Origin: Ciceribacter sichuanensis
GTDB lineage: Bacteria > Pseudomonadota > Alphaproteobacteria > Rhizobiales > Rhizobiaceae
Length of the DNA stretch: 64,000 nt
Reading direction: 5' to 3'
NCBI RefSeq assembly: GCF_024055605.1
Contig: NZ_JAMXLX010000013.1
Span: 1-64,000, forward strand
Below the pieces are notes generated by a model, which worked only from the letters and a program-made list of their open reading frames with translations, had not been told where the DNA came from and made no database searches. A program made the translations under genes and the position numbers. Below, piece by piece: positions 63,285 to 64,000 of this stretch. The number at the start of each line of letters is the position of its first letter. The first letter of the stretch is position 1.

Positions 63285-63851
63285 CTATTCGCTGTAGACC
63301 GCACCTGTTGAAGTGACGATCTCCCATTTCCCTTCGTGCTGGCGAAATGCCGCAAGGCGGGAGTTGTCCGGAAGAATGGAGCCAACCTGGACGATGAATA
63401 TGCCCGACTTGTCCTCGATGAGTGCCCGGCCATTGGCCACATGAAGGAGCCGCAGATCGCTGCCGCCGGGAAAGGGTTGCGTCTCGCGGCCATCGCCGTT
63501 CCCTTGGCCCTCAGGACCGAGACTGGAAACGGTCGCAGTCGTCAGCGGGTCGACGTTCGTCTCGGCGGGTATATCGGACCTGTTCTGTGCGTTCAGTTGT
63601 TCCGCGGGGCCACGATCGATCCCGACCCCACCGTTACCGCGTCCCTGCGGCAGGTCGCGAAGCGATTCCCACCCGGCAACGCTGACCCCGAACTTGTCCT
63701 GATTGAAGAAGACATACCACGGAAAGGCGGCTGCCGCCGCCGCGACCGCCATGATGCCGCCGGTCAGCCAGCGGTCGAGCGCGGTCGTGCGTCTTTCCTC
63801 GGCGACCGGTTCGTGGGACTTCGGGTGTTTGTTCTTGCCGATTATTTTCAT
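63285..63851 (-). CDS. Membrane-anchored hypothetical protein of the flagellar locus
   Basis: This encodes 188 residues from ATG 63851; GTG 63854 is an alternative. One TM helix (about 29-48, WLTGGIMAVAAAAAAFPWYVF) lies near the N-terminus, followed by a Gly/Asn/Pro-rich stretch and a C-terminal strand-rich region (LLHVANGRALIEDKSGIFIVQVGSILP). It overlaps the upstream gene's stop (TGATG). The location beside motA suggests a motility role, but no family function is known to me. Confidence 0.7.
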   Translation of the reverse strand: MKIIGKNKHPKSHEPVAEERRTTALDRWLTGGIMAVAAAAAAFPWYVFFNQDKFGVSVAGWESLRDLPQGRGNGGVGIDRGPAEQLNAQNRSDIPAETNVDPLTTATVSSLGPEGQGNGDGRETQPFPGGSDLRLLHVANGRALIEDKSGIFIVQVGSILPDNSRLAAFRQHEGKWEIVTSTGAVYSE

Positions 63852-64000
63852 CACGCGCCTCGCTTCGCGTTGGCAGCGGCCTGGTTGCCGCCGGAGAGCG
63901 AGGCCCTCAATGCGTTGGCCAGTTCCGTATAGGCGTCGATCACCATGCGATCGCCGGGCGATTGTTTGATGACGTCGTAGACGACAGGCACCTGCTTGAC
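63851..64000 (-). CDS. C-terminal end of a gene in the flagellar locus (runs off window)
   Basis: This partial minus-strand frame gives 49 residues, VKQVPVVYDVIKQSPGDRMV to the end NAKRGA, with TGA overlapping the next start. It is helical in its last 30 residues. I could not name it. It is probably co-transcribed with the following membrane protein gene. Confidence 0.6.
   Translation of the reverse strand, partial: VKQVPVVYDVIKQSPGDRMVIDAYTELANALRASLSGGNQAAANAKRGA

Overview
The window comes from an alphaproteobacterium of the Rhizobiaceae (Rhizobium/Agrobacterium/Sinorhizobium-like). The strongest evidence is the right third, 46-64 kb. It carries a globin-type chemoreceptor, then cheS, cheY1, cheA, cheW, cheR, cheB, cheY2, cheD, cheT and fliF. 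visN and visR follow on the same strand, and flhB, fliG, fliN, fliM and motA are on the opposite strand. This order is the rhizobial che/vis/fla locus. The codon use is GC-rich and typical of this group.

The left half (1-32.9 kb) is an accessory island built of unrelated modules separated by gene debris. (a) 1-1.45 kb: an IS3-family element interrupted by a second IS3-family element, a perfect 27-bp inverted repeat, and a junction of a GMC-oxidoreductase fragment with another gene fragment. (b) 1.8-4.7 kb: three genes encoding a DUF1906/SH3/DUF2272 protein, a membrane protein and a small secreted protein. (c) 4.7-5.3 kb: IS1182-type transposase and recombinase-HTH remnants. (d) 5.45-11.2 kb: a putative system of a 1225-residue protein carrying both a subtilase and an HExxH metallopeptidase centre, an MBL-fold hydrolase and a LecA-like lectin-fold protein. 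(e) 11.7-12.5 kb: a frameshifted PPP-family phosphatase. (f) 12.6-19.3 kb, minus strand: a tight three-gene operon of a transmembrane peptidoglycan-binding/TerB protein, a BrxD-like ATPase and an Lhr-like (BrxHI-like) helicase, which looks like a BREX-related defence or stress module. (g) 19.8-24.3 kb: a type I secretion ABC transporter, its HlyD adaptor and an RTX-repeat protein. (h) 25.8-31.3 kb, minus strand: a five-gene operon with a SARP/TPR regulator, a small unknown protein, YcaO, TfuA and a guanidino-modifying-enzyme homologue, which suggests a peptide-modifying (RiPP-type) pathway.

The middle (32.9-41.8 kb) is an exopolysaccharide cluster: Wzy-like polymerase, acyltransferase, GH5 glycanase, Wzz/GumC-like chain-length protein, a flippase-like membrane protein, a GT2 glycosyltransferase and a polysaccharide deacetylase. 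A short housekeeping stretch (41.9-45.7 kb) follows, with a BON protein, an HWE-family histidine kinase and an inositol-monophosphatase-family enzyme. The motility locus then runs to the window edge.

The best candidates for new biology are the TerB/BrxD/BrxHI module, in which a periplasmic peptidoglycan-binding domain is joined through the membrane to cytosolic TerB domains; the dual-protease/MBL/lectin operon; and the TfuA-YcaO-deiminase operon. No tRNA, rRNA or CRISPR array was recognised.
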